Source: an uncultured Collinsella sp. (lineage in GTDB: Bacteria > Actinomycetota > Coriobacteriia > Coriobacteriales > Coriobacteriaceae). Taken from it: 64,000 bases of DNA. The stretch is from assembly GCA_958413895.1 (NCBI GenBank), contig CATYVQ010000002.1:1-64000 (forward strand), in the 5' to 3' direction. Shown in pieces: positions 8,416 through 17,082 of the stretch (its first letter is position 1; each line of letters opens with the position of its first letter). The position numbers and the translations under genes are program-made. The notes under the pieces are model-generated. The model worked only from the letters and a program-made list of their open reading frames with translations, had not been told where the DNA came from and ran no database searches.

Positions 8416-9360
8416 CTATTCCTCGCGGTCGAACTCCTCATCGGCATTGAGCACACGACCGCTGTAGTTGACGTGACCGGTCACGGCATCCATGTCACCG
8501 GTCTCGATAAAACGTGCGACCGTGCACTTGTAATCGACCAGCGCGCGATCAAAGACCTCGGGGAAACTCTCGTTCGAGACCTCGTCGGTAAAGGGATTCT
8601 TCCATGTCAGATGGCCCAGGTTACCGGTGCGCTCGGGCAGCTCCGTCGTCACGCGATGGGCAAGGCCGTCGAGCAGCGAGTAGTCGTGCACCAAGCCCTC
8701 AATCAGCGAGATCGCACGCGTCTTTGCGGAGCCGGCCGGCTCAATCGCGCGGTAAAGTCGCTGCATATTGGCAACGGCAGCACCATACTCCCCCGCTGGA
8801 ATGTCAATGCCGTACACGCGTCCGGCAACATAGCTCATCAGCACGCCGGCCACGCGATTGATGCGATCGGTGGTGACGATCTCGCCCGCCGGCGGGTAAT
8901 CGTCGACCGTAGCGCCATCGCGTTTAAGCTGCAGCATCAGTACATCCAGGTCGCTCTCGATCACGGCATGGACCTGACTGCTCGAATTCTCAAGCTCTGA
9001 ATCGGACTCCACGATGCCAAACTGCTGCTCATAGACAAAGGGGTGGGCGTTGCGGTCGAGCACGTAATGAGACAGCAGGCCCAGCGCAAAGGCACGACCC
9101 AAGCTGGCGTCGCGCGGCAGCAGATGCGACACGCCGTCGCGCAGGCACGCGAACTGGCGAGACATGCGCGACCGATGCATGACCTGCGCCAGCAGCGTGC
9201 AGTCGGAAACACGCGGTGTCAGAATGTGAAAGAAAAACGGGTCGGGGCCTTGGTTGCCCAAGATAAAGGCAATGCGCTCTTCATCGGACGTGATGACGCC
9301 CTGCGGAAGACGGTCGATGCTTTCCTCGCCAAACAGATGATGGGTGATAAGCGCGGGCAT
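8416..9360 (-). CDS. Zinc-dependent phospholipase C-like protein
   Basis: A 314-residue protein resembling the Zn_dep_PLPC family (all-helical metal phosphoesterase fold). Candidate metal ligands are seen in ITHHLFGEE (residues 4-12), GNQGPDPFFF (His at 45 follows), MHRSRMSRQF and GLLSHYVLDRNAHPFVYEQQFG. No signal peptide is seen, so it would be cytoplasmic, unlike secreted clostridial enzymes. The ATG at 9360 has AAAGGA upstream and begins the family motif; an in-frame upstream extension was rejected. Function is inferred from fold family only; related proteins are often annotated as hypothetical in gut anaerobes. Confidence 0.7.
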   Translation of the reverse strand: MPALITHHLFGEESIDRLPQGVITSDEERIAFILGNQGPDPFFFHILTPRVSDCTLLAQVMHRSRMSRQFACLRDGVSHLLPRDASLGRAFALGLLSHYVLDRNAHPFVYEQQFGIVESDSELENSSSQVHAVIESDLDVLMLQLKRDGATVDDYPPAGEIVTTDRINRVAGVLMSYVAGRVYGIDIPAGEYGAAVANMQRLYRAIEPAGSAKTRAISLIEGLVHDYSLLDGLAHRVTTELPERTGNLGHLTWKNPFTDEVSNESFPEVFDRALVDYKCTVARFIETGDMDAVTGHVNYSGRVLNADEEFDREE

Positions 9361-9452
9361 AATGATCCTTTCGATTTCATTCGATGCCACCCATTATGCC
9401 CACCGCGCGCCCATGCCAAACCTGTGATGGCAAACGACGGCACGCAGACCGT

Positions 9453-10187
9453 CTACGCAAGCCCCAAGTGTGCTTTAACCTCGGCAGCGCGACGGCGGGA
9501 CACGGGCACCGTCGAGGTTACGCGATCGAGCCTGAGCTCCATAAGACCCGTAGAGCCAATCTCAACATTGTGCACGTCTTCCAAATTGACTAGGTAGCTG
9601 CGATGAACGCGAATAAAGCCCTCGGAGTCCAAGCGACGCTCGAGCGAAGAGATCGACTCATTGATCAGGTACGTTCCCTCGGCGCAGATGGCGTTGCAAA
9701 AATCGGCGCGCGCCTCAAAGTAGCAGACGTCTGCGGCGGGAATGAACACCTTTTTGCCCCCGCGGTCCACCGTCAGACGCAAAGGCTGGCGCGGAGCATG
9801 GATAACACGACGGGCACCCAAGGCTGCCTCGATCTTGTCGAGTGCCTTTGACAGGCGTGCGTCCTCGACCGGCTTGACGACATAGTCGACCGCATCGAGG
9901 TTATACGCATCGGCGGCAAACTCGGCAAACGCCGTCACAAACACAACCACCGGCGGCGTCTTTAGGTTCTGCAGCGTCTCGGCAAGCTCAATTCCCGAGC
10001 GACCGGGCATGGTAATGTCTAAAAACAGCACGTCGGGCTTGTTCGACAGAATCGACTCCACGGCTTCGGTGACATTGCCCGCCTCGGCAATCTGGCCCAC
10101 ACGCGCATCCTTTTCCAACAGATAGCGTAGCTCAGCCCTAATGGGAGGCTCGTCATCAACCACCAAGATGTTCCAGCCTTCGGACAT
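9453..10187 (-). CDS. LytTR-family response regulator (second pair)
   Basis: Response regulator of 244 residues. The receiver has ILVVDDE, the phospho-Asp in LFLDITMPG and Lys in DYVVKPV. The LytTR domain has FIRVHRSYLVNLEDV and VPVSRRRAAEV. The start is supported by GAGGGGAAG. It lies 38 bases after the sensor kinase at 10226-11611 and forms an operon with it. It is clearly a paralogue of the regulator at 3567-4283; target genes are unknown. The zinc-dependent phospholipase-like gene follows on the same strand after about 90 bases and might be read through. Confidence 0.92.
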   Translation of the reverse strand: MSEGWNILVVDDEPPIRAELRYLLEKDARVGQIAEAGNVTEAVESILSNKPDVLFLDITMPGRSGIELAETLQNLKTPPVVVFVTAFAEFAADAYNLDAVDYVVKPVEDARLSKALDKIEAALGARRVIHAPRQPLRLTVDRGGKKVFIPAADVCYFEARADFCNAICAEGTYLINESISSLERRLDSEGFIRVHRSYLVNLEDVHNVEIGSTGLMELRLDRVTSTVPVSRRRAAEVKAHLGLA

Positions 10188-10225
10188 ATGTGCTTCCCCT
10201 CTTTTTCTCTCAATCCAACCGCGTG

Positions 10226-11611
10226 CTACGCCGTCAACGGCGCGGGCTCATGCGGCTCGCCGTTCAGCTCGACGATGACCTGCGTTCCCACGCCCTCCTG
10301 GGACTTCACGCGCATGCCGGAATCTTCTCCGTAAAAGAAATGGATGCGCTGAAGCACGTTGAAGAGCGCCAGGCCGCAACCTCGCTTGACGGAGCCGTCG
10401 GCGGTAATGCTCTCGGGCTCCTCCAGGCGATGCTGCTCAAACAGATGTGCGCAGACCTCTTCGCTCATACCGATGCCGTCGTCCTCGACGATGATCTCCA
10501 AACCGTCATCGGTCTCGAAAGCCCTAACGTGAATAGAAAGCGGCTCGGTCTCGCGCTGCGCGTGCTTGATGCAGTTTTCGAGCAACGGCTGCAAGATAAA
10601 CGGCGGCACCATGCAATCGCGCACCTCAAAGTCGATATCGACCGAGACGCGCAGACGACCGTCGCCATACCGGGCCTGCATAAGATTGATATAACGAGTA
10701 CCCTGTTCCACCTCGTGCTCGAGCGTTGTGAGGGTATCGGAATCAGAAAGCGTCTGACGGTAGTAATTGGAAAAGTCGATCAGCAGCGACCTGGCCTTGT
10801 CCGGCTCGGTACGTACGAGCGACACGATGGTGCTGATGGTATTGAATAGAAAATGAGGATCGACCTGCGATTGCAAGGCGCGCAGCTCCACGCGGGCCGT
10901 AAGCTCGTCCTGGCGCTCGAGCTCAAAGCTTGCAAGCTGCGTGGAAATGAGGTCGGCAAAGCCCGAGGCAAGCGCCGTCTGGCGCATATCGATGCTGCTC
11001 AGACGGGGATAATACAGCTCGAGCGTGCCCACGCAATGCCCGCGCACGGTAAGCGGTGCGACAATACCGGCGCGCAGGCGCGGAAAGTAGCCACCCGTCT
11101 CGGTCAAGGCATCGCGCGAGAACACGCTTTGCTCACCGCTGTTGATCACATTGAGCGTGGTCCGCAGCACCACCGGGGTGCCCGCGGGGCATTTTGCCGA
11201 GTCCTCGCCCCAGCTTGCCAACACCTGCTTGCCGTCGGTAAAGCAGATGGCAGAGGCGATAGTTTCGGACAGGATGATCTTAGAGGCGCCCAGGGCAGCT
11301 TCGGGCGTAAGGCCGCGCGACGTGTAGGCGAATATTTTCGACGCGATGGCGAGCGTGCGGTCGGTAGCGCTCGATGTGAGGTCGTCGGGAACGACAAAGA
11401 CGTACGAGAAGAAGAAGCACAGCATGACCAAGCCGGCAATGACGACAACGGCCGGAACGGGATTGGGATTATCGGTTAGATCCCAGATGAGCAGCAGGAT
11501 AAGCAGCGGAACGACAATACCGAGCAAGATGGCTTGAACCACATGCTGAGCGGTACGAAAGACCTTGGTAGAGTTGTAGCTCTTGCCCAGAATCAGCCTA
11601 TTGAGATCCAC
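10226..11611 (-). CDS. LytS-like sensor histidine kinase (second pair)
   Basis: Sensor kinase of 461 residues. Two membrane helices (about 22-45 and 54-73), a GAF-like region, the phosphoacceptor motif QVDPHFLFNTIST (near residue 250) and the HATPase N box LLENCIKHA and G box DDGIGMSEE are visible. The start is decided by the ribosome site: AAGGAG lies immediately before an ATG at 11617 (spacing zero) but six bases before the in-frame GTG at 11611, so the GTG was chosen. The ATG start would add two residues. It is paralogous to the kinase at 4356-5699 and co-transcribed with the LytTR regulator downstream. The signal is unknown. Confidence 0.88.
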   Translation of the reverse strand: MDLNRLILGKSYNSTKVFRTAQHVVQAILLGIVVPLLILLLIWDLTDNPNPVPAVVVIAGLVMLCFFFSYVFVVPDDLTSSATDRTLAIASKIFAYTSRGLTPEAALGASKIILSETIASAICFTDGKQVLASWGEDSAKCPAGTPVVLRTTLNVINSGEQSVFSRDALTETGGYFPRLRAGIVAPLTVRGHCVGTLELYYPRLSSIDMRQTALASGFADLISTQLASFELERQDELTARVELRALQSQVDPHFLFNTISTIVSLVRTEPDKARSLLIDFSNYYRQTLSDSDTLTTLEHEVEQGTRYINLMQARYGDGRLRVSVDIDFEVRDCMVPPFILQPLLENCIKHAQRETEPLSIHVRAFETDDGLEIIVEDDGIGMSEEVCAHLFEQHRLEEPESITADGSVKRGCGLALFNVLQRIHFFYGEDSGMRVKSQEGVGTQVIVELNGEPHEPAPLTA

Positions 11612-11645
11612 CGTCATCTCCTTCTTACTGACGCACCCCATAGCA

Positions 11646-11670
11646 ATAAAGAGGGCCGCAAGCGACCCTC
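11646..11670 (-). terminator. Terminator of the amidohydrolase gene
   Basis: GAGGG...CCCTC stem with internal pairing between GCs, followed on the minus strand by TTTATT. It sits between the amidohydrolase stop and the second kinase. Confidence 0.65.
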
Positions 11671-11729
11671 TCCATTGCATTATGCAATCAAATACTGTAT
11701 TTTACATCAAGCCATCGATGAACGGTAGC

Positions 11730-13007
11730 TTAGGCGCTGTACTTGTTTGCCTCGCCGAAGGTGCCAGCCTCGACAATCCAGCCGTCCTTCATGATGACGT
11801 CCATGTTGTCGGTGTTGAGCACGTGGATGTCGGCGGCGACGTCACCGTTGACGACCAGCAGGTCGGCGCACTTGCCGGCCTCGATGGAACCGGTCTCGTC
11901 CTCGATGTGGCACATCTTGGCACCGTTGAGGGTGGCACAGGTGATGGTCTCGACCGGGGTGAAGCCGATCTTGTCGACGAACTCGTACATCTCCTCGATG
12001 GAGCAGGTGCCGTACGGGGTGACGAAGGAGAAGGAGTCGGAGCCGATCGTCATGACGACGCCGCGCTTCTTGGCCTCGCGCAGGCAGTCGTAGTTGCGCT
12101 GCAGCTCCTTCTCGACCAGGGTGCCCTCGTACTTGTCGTGCAGCTCGGGGACGTAGACGGGCGGATAGGTGGCGTACCAGGTGGGCAGGAAGGCGATCGT
12201 CGGGGTGAAGAAGGTGCCCTGCTCGGCCATGAGGTCCATGGTGCGCTCATCGATATCGAAGCCGTGAATCAGCTGCTCGCAGCCAAAGCGAACGGAATCG
12301 TAGGCAGCGGCGTGATTGTTGTAGCAGTGGCTCCACACGGGGATGCCGACCATCTTGGCCTCTTCGACTACGGCCTGGATCTCCTCGGAGCAGTAGTGCT
12401 GGTCGCGACCGGAGTCCCAGCGCCAGATGCCGCCACCGGTAGCCCAGATCTTGATGGCATCGGGGTTCTCGCGCAGGCGACGACGGACGGCCTTGCGCAG
12501 ATCCCAAGGACCGTCGACCTGGTCGCCCCAGGGATGGGATTCCTTGTTGAGCTCCTGGGTGCAGTGGTGGGAGTCACCGTGGCCGGCAACGCGGCAGAAG
12601 CCAAGGCCGGTGGCCAGAACGCGCGGGCCCTTAAAGACGCCCTTGTCGATGCAGTCACGGATCTGGATACCAAAGCGGCCGATCTCGCAGACGGTGGTGA
12701 GGCCGTGGGTGAGGCAGTCGTAGGCCTGCTTGACGGCGACGGCCTGCTTCTCGAGGAGCGGCTGCATGACCCAATCGGTGTCATCGTCGGTCAGGTTGCC
12801 CGAGAAGTGCAGGTGGGTGTCGATCAGGCCGGGAAGGACAGTCTTGCCGGCGGCGTCGATGACCTCAGCGCCCTCGGGAAGGTCCTGCATAACACCGGCG
12901 TACTCGATCTTGCCGTTGTCGTCGACGAGAACGAGGGAGTTCTCGACCGGCTCGGCACCGGTACCGTCGATGAGCTTACCGCCAACGATTGCATACTTAG
13001 TGGACAT
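11730..13007 (-). CDS. Metal-dependent amidohydrolase (imidazolonepropionase / prolidase-like)
   Basis: Cytoplasmic hydrolase of the amidohydrolase superfamily, 425 residues. Metal-site motifs appear in order: GLIDTHLHF (around 60), the carbamylated-Lys-type segment in DAIKIWATGGG (around 190), SHCYNNHA (around 227), LIHGFDID (around 249) and the last Asp in TIGSDSF (around 325). The C-terminus shows SIEAGKCADLLVVNGD, the usual beta-strand motif. It resembles the group that hydrolyses cyclic amides or dipeptides; the exact substrate cannot be assigned. The upstream APC permease on the same strand likely imports the substrate. The ribosome site AAGGAGG precedes the ATG. Confidence 0.85.
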   Translation of the reverse strand: MSTKYAIVGGKLIDGTGAEPVENSLVLVDDNGKIEYAGVMQDLPEGAEVIDAAGKTVLPGLIDTHLHFSGNLTDDDTDWVMQPLLEKQAVAVKQAYDCLTHGLTTVCEIGRFGIQIRDCIDKGVFKGPRVLATGLGFCRVAGHGDSHHCTQELNKESHPWGDQVDGPWDLRKAVRRRLRENPDAIKIWATGGGIWRWDSGRDQHYCSEEIQAVVEEAKMVGIPVWSHCYNNHAAAYDSVRFGCEQLIHGFDIDERTMDLMAEQGTFFTPTIAFLPTWYATYPPVYVPELHDKYEGTLVEKELQRNYDCLREAKKRGVVMTIGSDSFSFVTPYGTCSIEEMYEFVDKIGFTPVETITCATLNGAKMCHIEDETGSIEAGKCADLLVVNGDVAADIHVLNTDNMDVIMKDGWIVEAGTFGEANKYSA

Positions 13008-13090
13008 GGTTCCTCCTTATGGATCCATATAGTGGGCGAGGCCGTGTTGGGTTAAGGCCTCACAAAGCTACCCAAGTGGCGCCGGGTTCG

Positions 13091-13117
13091 GTGCGCGGAA
13101 GAGAGGATTCCGCGCAC
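13091..13117 (-). terminator. Hairpin after the APC permease gene
   Basis: A perfect 10-bp stem GTGCGCGGAA / TTCCGCGCAC with a 7-nt loop, 22 bases beyond the permease stop. No T-run follows, so it may be an mRNA 3' stabiliser or weak terminator between permease and amidohydrolase. Confidence 0.5.
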
Positions 13118-13138
13118 CCGATCCGCCCCGGCTCGGCG

Positions 13139-14590
13139 TTACTTTTTGCGGGAATTGGTGAAAGCCATGAGGGCCAGGCCAATAGCCAACCAGCCGATCA
13201 CGATGCTCCACTCCACCATGTTGAGGGAGGCGGGAGAGAACGGAATCACGAGCAGGCCGATGATGATGGCGCAGGCAGCGATGGCGAGGCAGATGCCAAA
13301 CTTGCCGCCGGGCACCTCGTAGGGACGAGGCAGGTCGGGCTCGGTGAAGCGCATACGCAGGCAAGCGAGGGCGACCATGCCGCAGGAGAAGATGAAGGCG
13401 AGAGCCGACACGTTGGTCAGAGGGATGAGCATGTTCTTGCCCAGGAACGGACCGACGACGGTGATGACGCCCAGAACGACGCAGGCGAGCTTGGGAGCGC
13501 CGGACTTGGGGTCGACCTCGGCGAACTGCTCGGGCAGCTGGCCCTTGCGGCCCATGGCGAGCATGATGCGGCTCGTGGCGCCGTAGAAGGAGTTCATCGG
13601 GCCCATGGGTCCAAGCGTGGCGATGACGAGCATGGCCAGGTACAGAAGCATGTTGATGCCCTTGAGGCAGGCAAGCGCGGGAACCGGGCTCTTAACAAAC
13701 TCATGCCAGTCGAGAATGGTGCCGAACGAGTAGATGCAGACCATGTAGAAGCCGCCGGCGGCCAGCAGGGCCAGGGAGATGATCTTGCCGAACTTGTTCC
13801 AGTTGAGGCCCTCGGCTGCCTCCTCAGCCTGCTGAGGAATGGTGTCGAAACCGGCGTAGAAGAACGGGGTCAGAACCAGGACCGACACGATGCCGGCGAA
13901 CAGGCTGGCGCCCTCGGTAGCGGCCTTGCCGCCGCCAGCGCCGGTGACCTGGGAGAACACGGGCATGGCGTTGTCCGGCGAGCCGGTGAACAGCGAGACG
14001 CCCATGGCGAGCAGCATGCCGCAGAGCAGGGCCTTGGTCAGGAAGGCCTGGAGCTTGGCGGCCGAGCTGGCACCGCGGAAGTTGAGGAAGATGACGTAGA
14101 CTGCAAAGCCGAGCGCGATCAGCGTCGGGAACAGGTAGACGTCGGCCCCCAGGATGGTGTAGAGCTTGACGGCGCGCAGCCACTCAAGGCCGGGCAGGCT
14201 GCCGAACATCTCGGACACGAGGGTCGAAATAGCGATGGCCTCCCACGGGCACAGGATGCCGTTGCCCAGGGCCAAAAGCCATCCGGTGATGTAGCTCAGT
14301 GTACGGCCAAAGCTACGATCGACATACTCGACGATGCCGCCCGAGATGGGGATAGCAGCCGTGAGCTCACCGAAAACAGCTCCGACGGGCACGAGGAAGA
14401 TTGCACCCAAGAGGAATGCGATCATAGCGGGAACGGGACCGCCGCCCACGACCATCCAGTCGCCGACCTGCAGAACCCAACCGGTACCGATGATGGCACC
14501 GAAACCGATGGTGAAGAAGTTCCAGAGCGAGAGCGTTTTCTTCATGCCGCCGTTATCCTCGACTGCAACCTCTGCGTTCTTGTCCGCCAT
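13139..14590 (-). CDS. APC-superfamily amino acid permease
   Basis: Polytopic transporter of 483 residues with about 12 helices. TM1 contains the unwound substrate-binding motif GFGAIIGTGW, followed by FGELTAAIPISGGIVEY in TM3, both typical of amino acid-polyamine-organocation permeases. The ATG at 14590 has AAAGGAGGGG upstream; an upstream in-frame extension was rejected. It precedes the amidohydrolase by 130 bases on the same strand, which suggests uptake of the hydrolase substrate or export of its product. Specificity is unknown. Confidence 0.88.
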   Translation of the reverse strand: MADKNAEVAVEDNGGMKKTLSLWNFFTIGFGAIIGTGWVLQVGDWMVVGGGPVPAMIAFLLGAIFLVPVGAVFGELTAAIPISGGIVEYVDRSFGRTLSYITGWLLALGNGILCPWEAIAISTLVSEMFGSLPGLEWLRAVKLYTILGADVYLFPTLIALGFAVYVIFLNFRGASSAAKLQAFLTKALLCGMLLAMGVSLFTGSPDNAMPVFSQVTGAGGGKAATEGASLFAGIVSVLVLTPFFYAGFDTIPQQAEEAAEGLNWNKFGKIISLALLAAGGFYMVCIYSFGTILDWHEFVKSPVPALACLKGINMLLYLAMLVIATLGPMGPMNSFYGATSRIMLAMGRKGQLPEQFAEVDPKSGAPKLACVVLGVITVVGPFLGKNMLIPLTNVSALAFIFSCGMVALACLRMRFTEPDLPRPYEVPGGKFGICLAIAACAIIIGLLVIPFSPASLNMVEWSIVIGWLAIGLALMAFTNSRKK

Positions 14591-14950
14591 TGTTCCCCTC
14601 CTTTCCTTTTTGACGCCCCTTGACGTCACCCCTTGCGCGGTCCGTTTTGCCGCGCTCTTTTATTTCGTAGCTTTACAATACGGCCTTGGCGCAGCAGCTC
14701 CGCTTGTAGCTCGACCGAAGGCAGAACTGCAAAACGAGCGGCGCCGTTTTTGGGACGAACGGCACGGTTTGCCGCTCATTGTTGCCGCCCGCCCGACGGG
14801 CGTACGCTCATCGGACGCATATCGAGATGATTTTGAGGCCGTGTGTTTTGCGCCTTTCGTACCGTTTACCGAGCTTTTGACGCGCAGACCCATTTGTTGC
14901 ACATCTTTTTTGTAGGATGGACAGGTTATACATGAGACAAGGCGGTACGA
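14591..14950. other. Divergent intergenic region, permease / C39-like gene
   Basis: Non-coding. It contains the octamer palindrome TGACGTCA, and a nested inverted repeat: GAGCGGC (14736-14742) / GCCGCTC (14771-14777) enclosing GCCGTT (14743-14748) / AACGGC (14758-14763). The inner loop has GGGACG, the complement of CGTCCC found in other hairpins of the window. A TATACA element precedes the plus-strand gene. No open frame is convincing. Confidence 0.5.
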
Positions 14951-15985
14951 ATGGCATACGGATACAACGACGGTGATCAACGGCGACAAAGCGTTCGCCT
15001 TGCTGGCCGTACCACGCCTACGCCCAGAAGTGCCACGAGCAGCAATCCGCAACGCCTCCAAGAGCAACCCAGGCCTTCGTCTCGGCAGCAGTCAAGCAGA
15101 ACACGGCAGAGTGGCCGTCTGAGCACGGGCACAAGCGCGCAGCAAGATAGCCGCTTGGGCGCGCGCACTCGACAGCGTCAGGCCGAGGTTCCGCAACTGC
15201 GGCGCAACGGCGCACGTCAGCCCGGCATCCATACCAACCGCTTCTTTTCGCATCCCCAAGGCGGACGCGACGGCAAGCCCTACCGCTCGACATCGCACGC
15301 GAATGCCCCCGCCCTGTCGGCTCGTCGACTTCGCCTCGCACTGTGCTCTATCCTTACCTGTCTGGTCTTTGTGCTTATGAGCTCCTGTATGTCCCACGGG
15401 TCGGCCGGTCTCGAGCCCACCGCCGAGGACAAGCTGCTCAAGGCCCCCGTCGCACCCGGTTATTCTTTCGCCTTTTCGACCCCACGCTCGCAATGGCAAG
15501 CCGGCACGATGCCCCATATCTATCAGATCGACCCTGCGTGGTCGGAGCTGCCTTACGCCGGCGGCACCATCCGCCAAAATGCCTGCGGGCCCACGTGCCT
15601 CACCATGGTCTACATCTTTAAGACGGGACGCACCAATATGACCCCCGTCGATATGTGCGCGCTTTCCGAGGCGGGCAATTACGCCCCCACCGGCGCAACC
15701 GAATGGTCGTTTATGACGAGTGGCGCGTGGCAGTTGGGACTTAACGGAACGGAACTCCATATCGATCGCAGCTCCATCACTCAGGCGCTGCGTTCGGGAG
15801 CGCCCGTCATCGCCGCCGTTCGGCCGGGCACCTTTACCAGCGTTGGACACTACATTGTGCTTTACGGTATTGACGACGCCGATCAGATTGGAGTCTTCGA
15901 TCCCAACTCGGCCAGCCGCAGCGCCCGCCGCTGGGGCGTCGTAGAAGTCCTCAACGAAATCGAAGCCATGTGGGCCTACTACTAG
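14951..15985 (+). CDS. Membrane-anchored C39-like (papain-fold) peptidase domain protein
   Basis: A 344-residue protein. Residues 1-125 are a low-complexity, Arg/Ser/Gln-rich, very basic tail. A single membrane helix spans about 127-146, followed by CMSHG, so a lipoprotein-like cysteine follows it. The outside domain (about 160-344) has QNACGPTCLTMVYI (catalytic Cys), VGHYIVLYG (catalytic His) and FDPNS (Asp/Asn), the C39-like peptidase arrangement. It probably acts on peptides or peptidoglycan-linked material at the surface. The basic tail would be cytoplasmic, and could contact nucleic acid or acidic membrane lipids; that is speculation. Ribosome site weak (AAGGCGG). The stop codon lies inside the palindrome at 15982-16012. 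Confidence 0.75.
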   Translation: MAYGYNDGDQRRQSVRLAGRTTPTPRSATSSNPQRLQEQPRPSSRQQSSRTRQSGRLSTGTSAQQDSRLGARTRQRQAEVPQLRRNGARQPGIHTNRFFSHPQGGRDGKPYRSTSHANAPALSARRLRLALCSILTCLVFVLMSSCMSHGSAGLEPTAEDKLLKAPVAPGYSFAFSTPRSQWQAGTMPHIYQIDPAWSELPYAGGTIRQNACGPTCLTMVYIFKTGRTNMTPVDMCALSEAGNYAPTGATEWSFMTSGAWQLGLNGTELHIDRSSITQALRSGAPVIAAVRPGTFTSVGHYIVLYGIDDADQIGVFDPNSASRSARRWGVVEVLNEIEAMWAYY

Positions 15986-16012
15986 TCATTTAAGAACGTC
16001 CCCAATGACTAG
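15982..16012. repeat. CTAGTCATT palindrome, copy 1 (GTCCC loop)
   Basis: CTAGTCATT / AATGACTAG with a 13-nt loop TAAGAACGTCCCC. The left arm includes the stop codon of the C39-like gene. A 30-base identical copy is at 60110-60139. Such a precise dispersed palindrome suggests a REP-like mobile element. Confidence 0.75.
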
Positions 16013-16021
16013 GTGAATAGC

Positions 16022-16054
16022 AAAAGCCCCGCAGCCGGAGCGGACTGCGGGGCT
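16022..16054 (-). terminator. Terminator of carbamate kinase
   Basis: AGCCCCGCAG / CTGCGGGGCT, 10-bp stem, followed by TTTT on the minus strand. It may also stop plus-strand transcripts from the C39-like gene. Confidence 0.8.
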
Positions 16055-16119
16055 CATGAAGAGAGGCTAGTTTGCGGGCGCTTTGCCTGGCGCCCACGAG
16101 AGAGGCAACAGAGTAGAGA

Positions 16120-17082
16120 CTACTCGTGGATGCGGGTACCGGAGAGGCCGGCCATGGTCTCGGCAGCCTTGTCCAGGGCGCCGATGATGCAGGTGCGGCC
16201 CTTGCGGGAACGAGCGAACTTGATGGCAGCGCGGACCTTGGGTTCCATGGAACCCTTGCCGAACTGGCCCTCGTCGGCCAGGCGCTCGGCCTCGTCGGCG
16301 GTGATGTCCTCGAGCTCCTCCTGGTTGGGCTTGCCGAAGTTGATGGCGACATGCTCGACGGCGGTCAGCAGGAACAGGACGTCGGCGTCGCAGTCCTCGG
16401 CCAGCAGCTCGCCGCCCAGGTCCTTGTCGATGACGGCGGGAACGCCCTTGTAGCAGCCCTTGTTCTCGTAGTCGCGGACGACGGGGATGCCGCCGCCACC
16501 GCAGGCGATGACGATGAACTCGTTGTCGAGCAGGTTGAGGATGGAGTCGGCCTCGACGATCTTCTTGGGATCGGGGGAAGCGACGACGCGACGCCAGCCG
16601 CGGCCGGAATCCTCGACGAAGACCTTGGAGGGATCCTCGGCCATGAACTCCTTGGCCTGCTCCTCGGTGTAGAAGGGGCCGATCGGCTTGGTCGGGTTCT
16701 TGAACGCGGGATCGTCGGGGTCGCACTCGATCTGGGTGACGACGGTGGCGGCGTGCCAACGCTTATAGCGCTTGTGCATCTCGCGGCCGATGCCCTGCTG
16801 CAGGTGATAACCAATGTAGCCCTGGGACATGGCGCCGCACTCGGGCAGCGGCATCTCGGGGGTACCGATGGCATCGTGGGCAGCGGCGAAGGCGTTCTGG
16901 ATCATGCCGACCTGCGGGCCGTTGCCGTGGGTGATGATGATCTCATTGCCCTGCTCGATGAGACCGAGGAGAGCGTGGGCGGTGTTGCTCACGGCCTCGA
17001 TCTGCTCGACGGGGTTGTTGCCGAGGGCGTTGCCGCCAAGGGCGACGACAATACGATCGGGCTTGCCAAGAGGCTTAGACAT
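16120..17082 (-). CDS. arcC: Carbamate kinase
   Basis: Catalyses reversible transfer of phosphate between carbamoyl phosphate and ADP, giving ATP in fermentative catabolism. The 320-residue protein is full length. Visible motifs are RIVVALGGNALG (residues 10-21), ITHGNGPQVG (near 50), the middle stretch VIACGGGGIPVV (near 207) and FLLTAVEHVAINFGKP (near 258). The C-terminus has RKGRTCIIGALDKA. The start ATG at 17082 has AAAGGA upstream; a longer in-frame start was rejected. No arginine deiminase or ornithine carbamoyltransferase gene is adjacent, so the carbamoyl phosphate source is elsewhere or comes from another route such as ureido-compound breakdown. It appears monocistronic. Confidence 0.93.
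   Translation of the reverse strand: MSKPLGKPDRIVVALGGNALGNNPVEQIEAVSNTAHALLGLIEQGNEIIITHGNGPQVGMIQNAFAAAHDAIGTPEMPLPECGAMSQGYIGYHLQQGIGREMHKRYKRWHAATVVTQIECDPDDPAFKNPTKPIGPFYTEEQAKEFMAEDPSKVFVEDSGRGWRRVVASPDPKKIVEADSILNLLDNEFIVIACGGGGIPVVRDYENKGCYKGVPAVIDKDLGGELLAEDCDADVLFLLTAVEHVAINFGKPNQEELEDITADEAERLADEGQFGKGSMEPKVRAAIKFARSRKGRTCIIGALDKAAETMAGLSGTRIHE

Noticed and set aside
11583..13055. Plus-strand frame opposite the amidohydrolase
   Set aside because: Shadow; the minus strand holds the metal-site motifs of the family.
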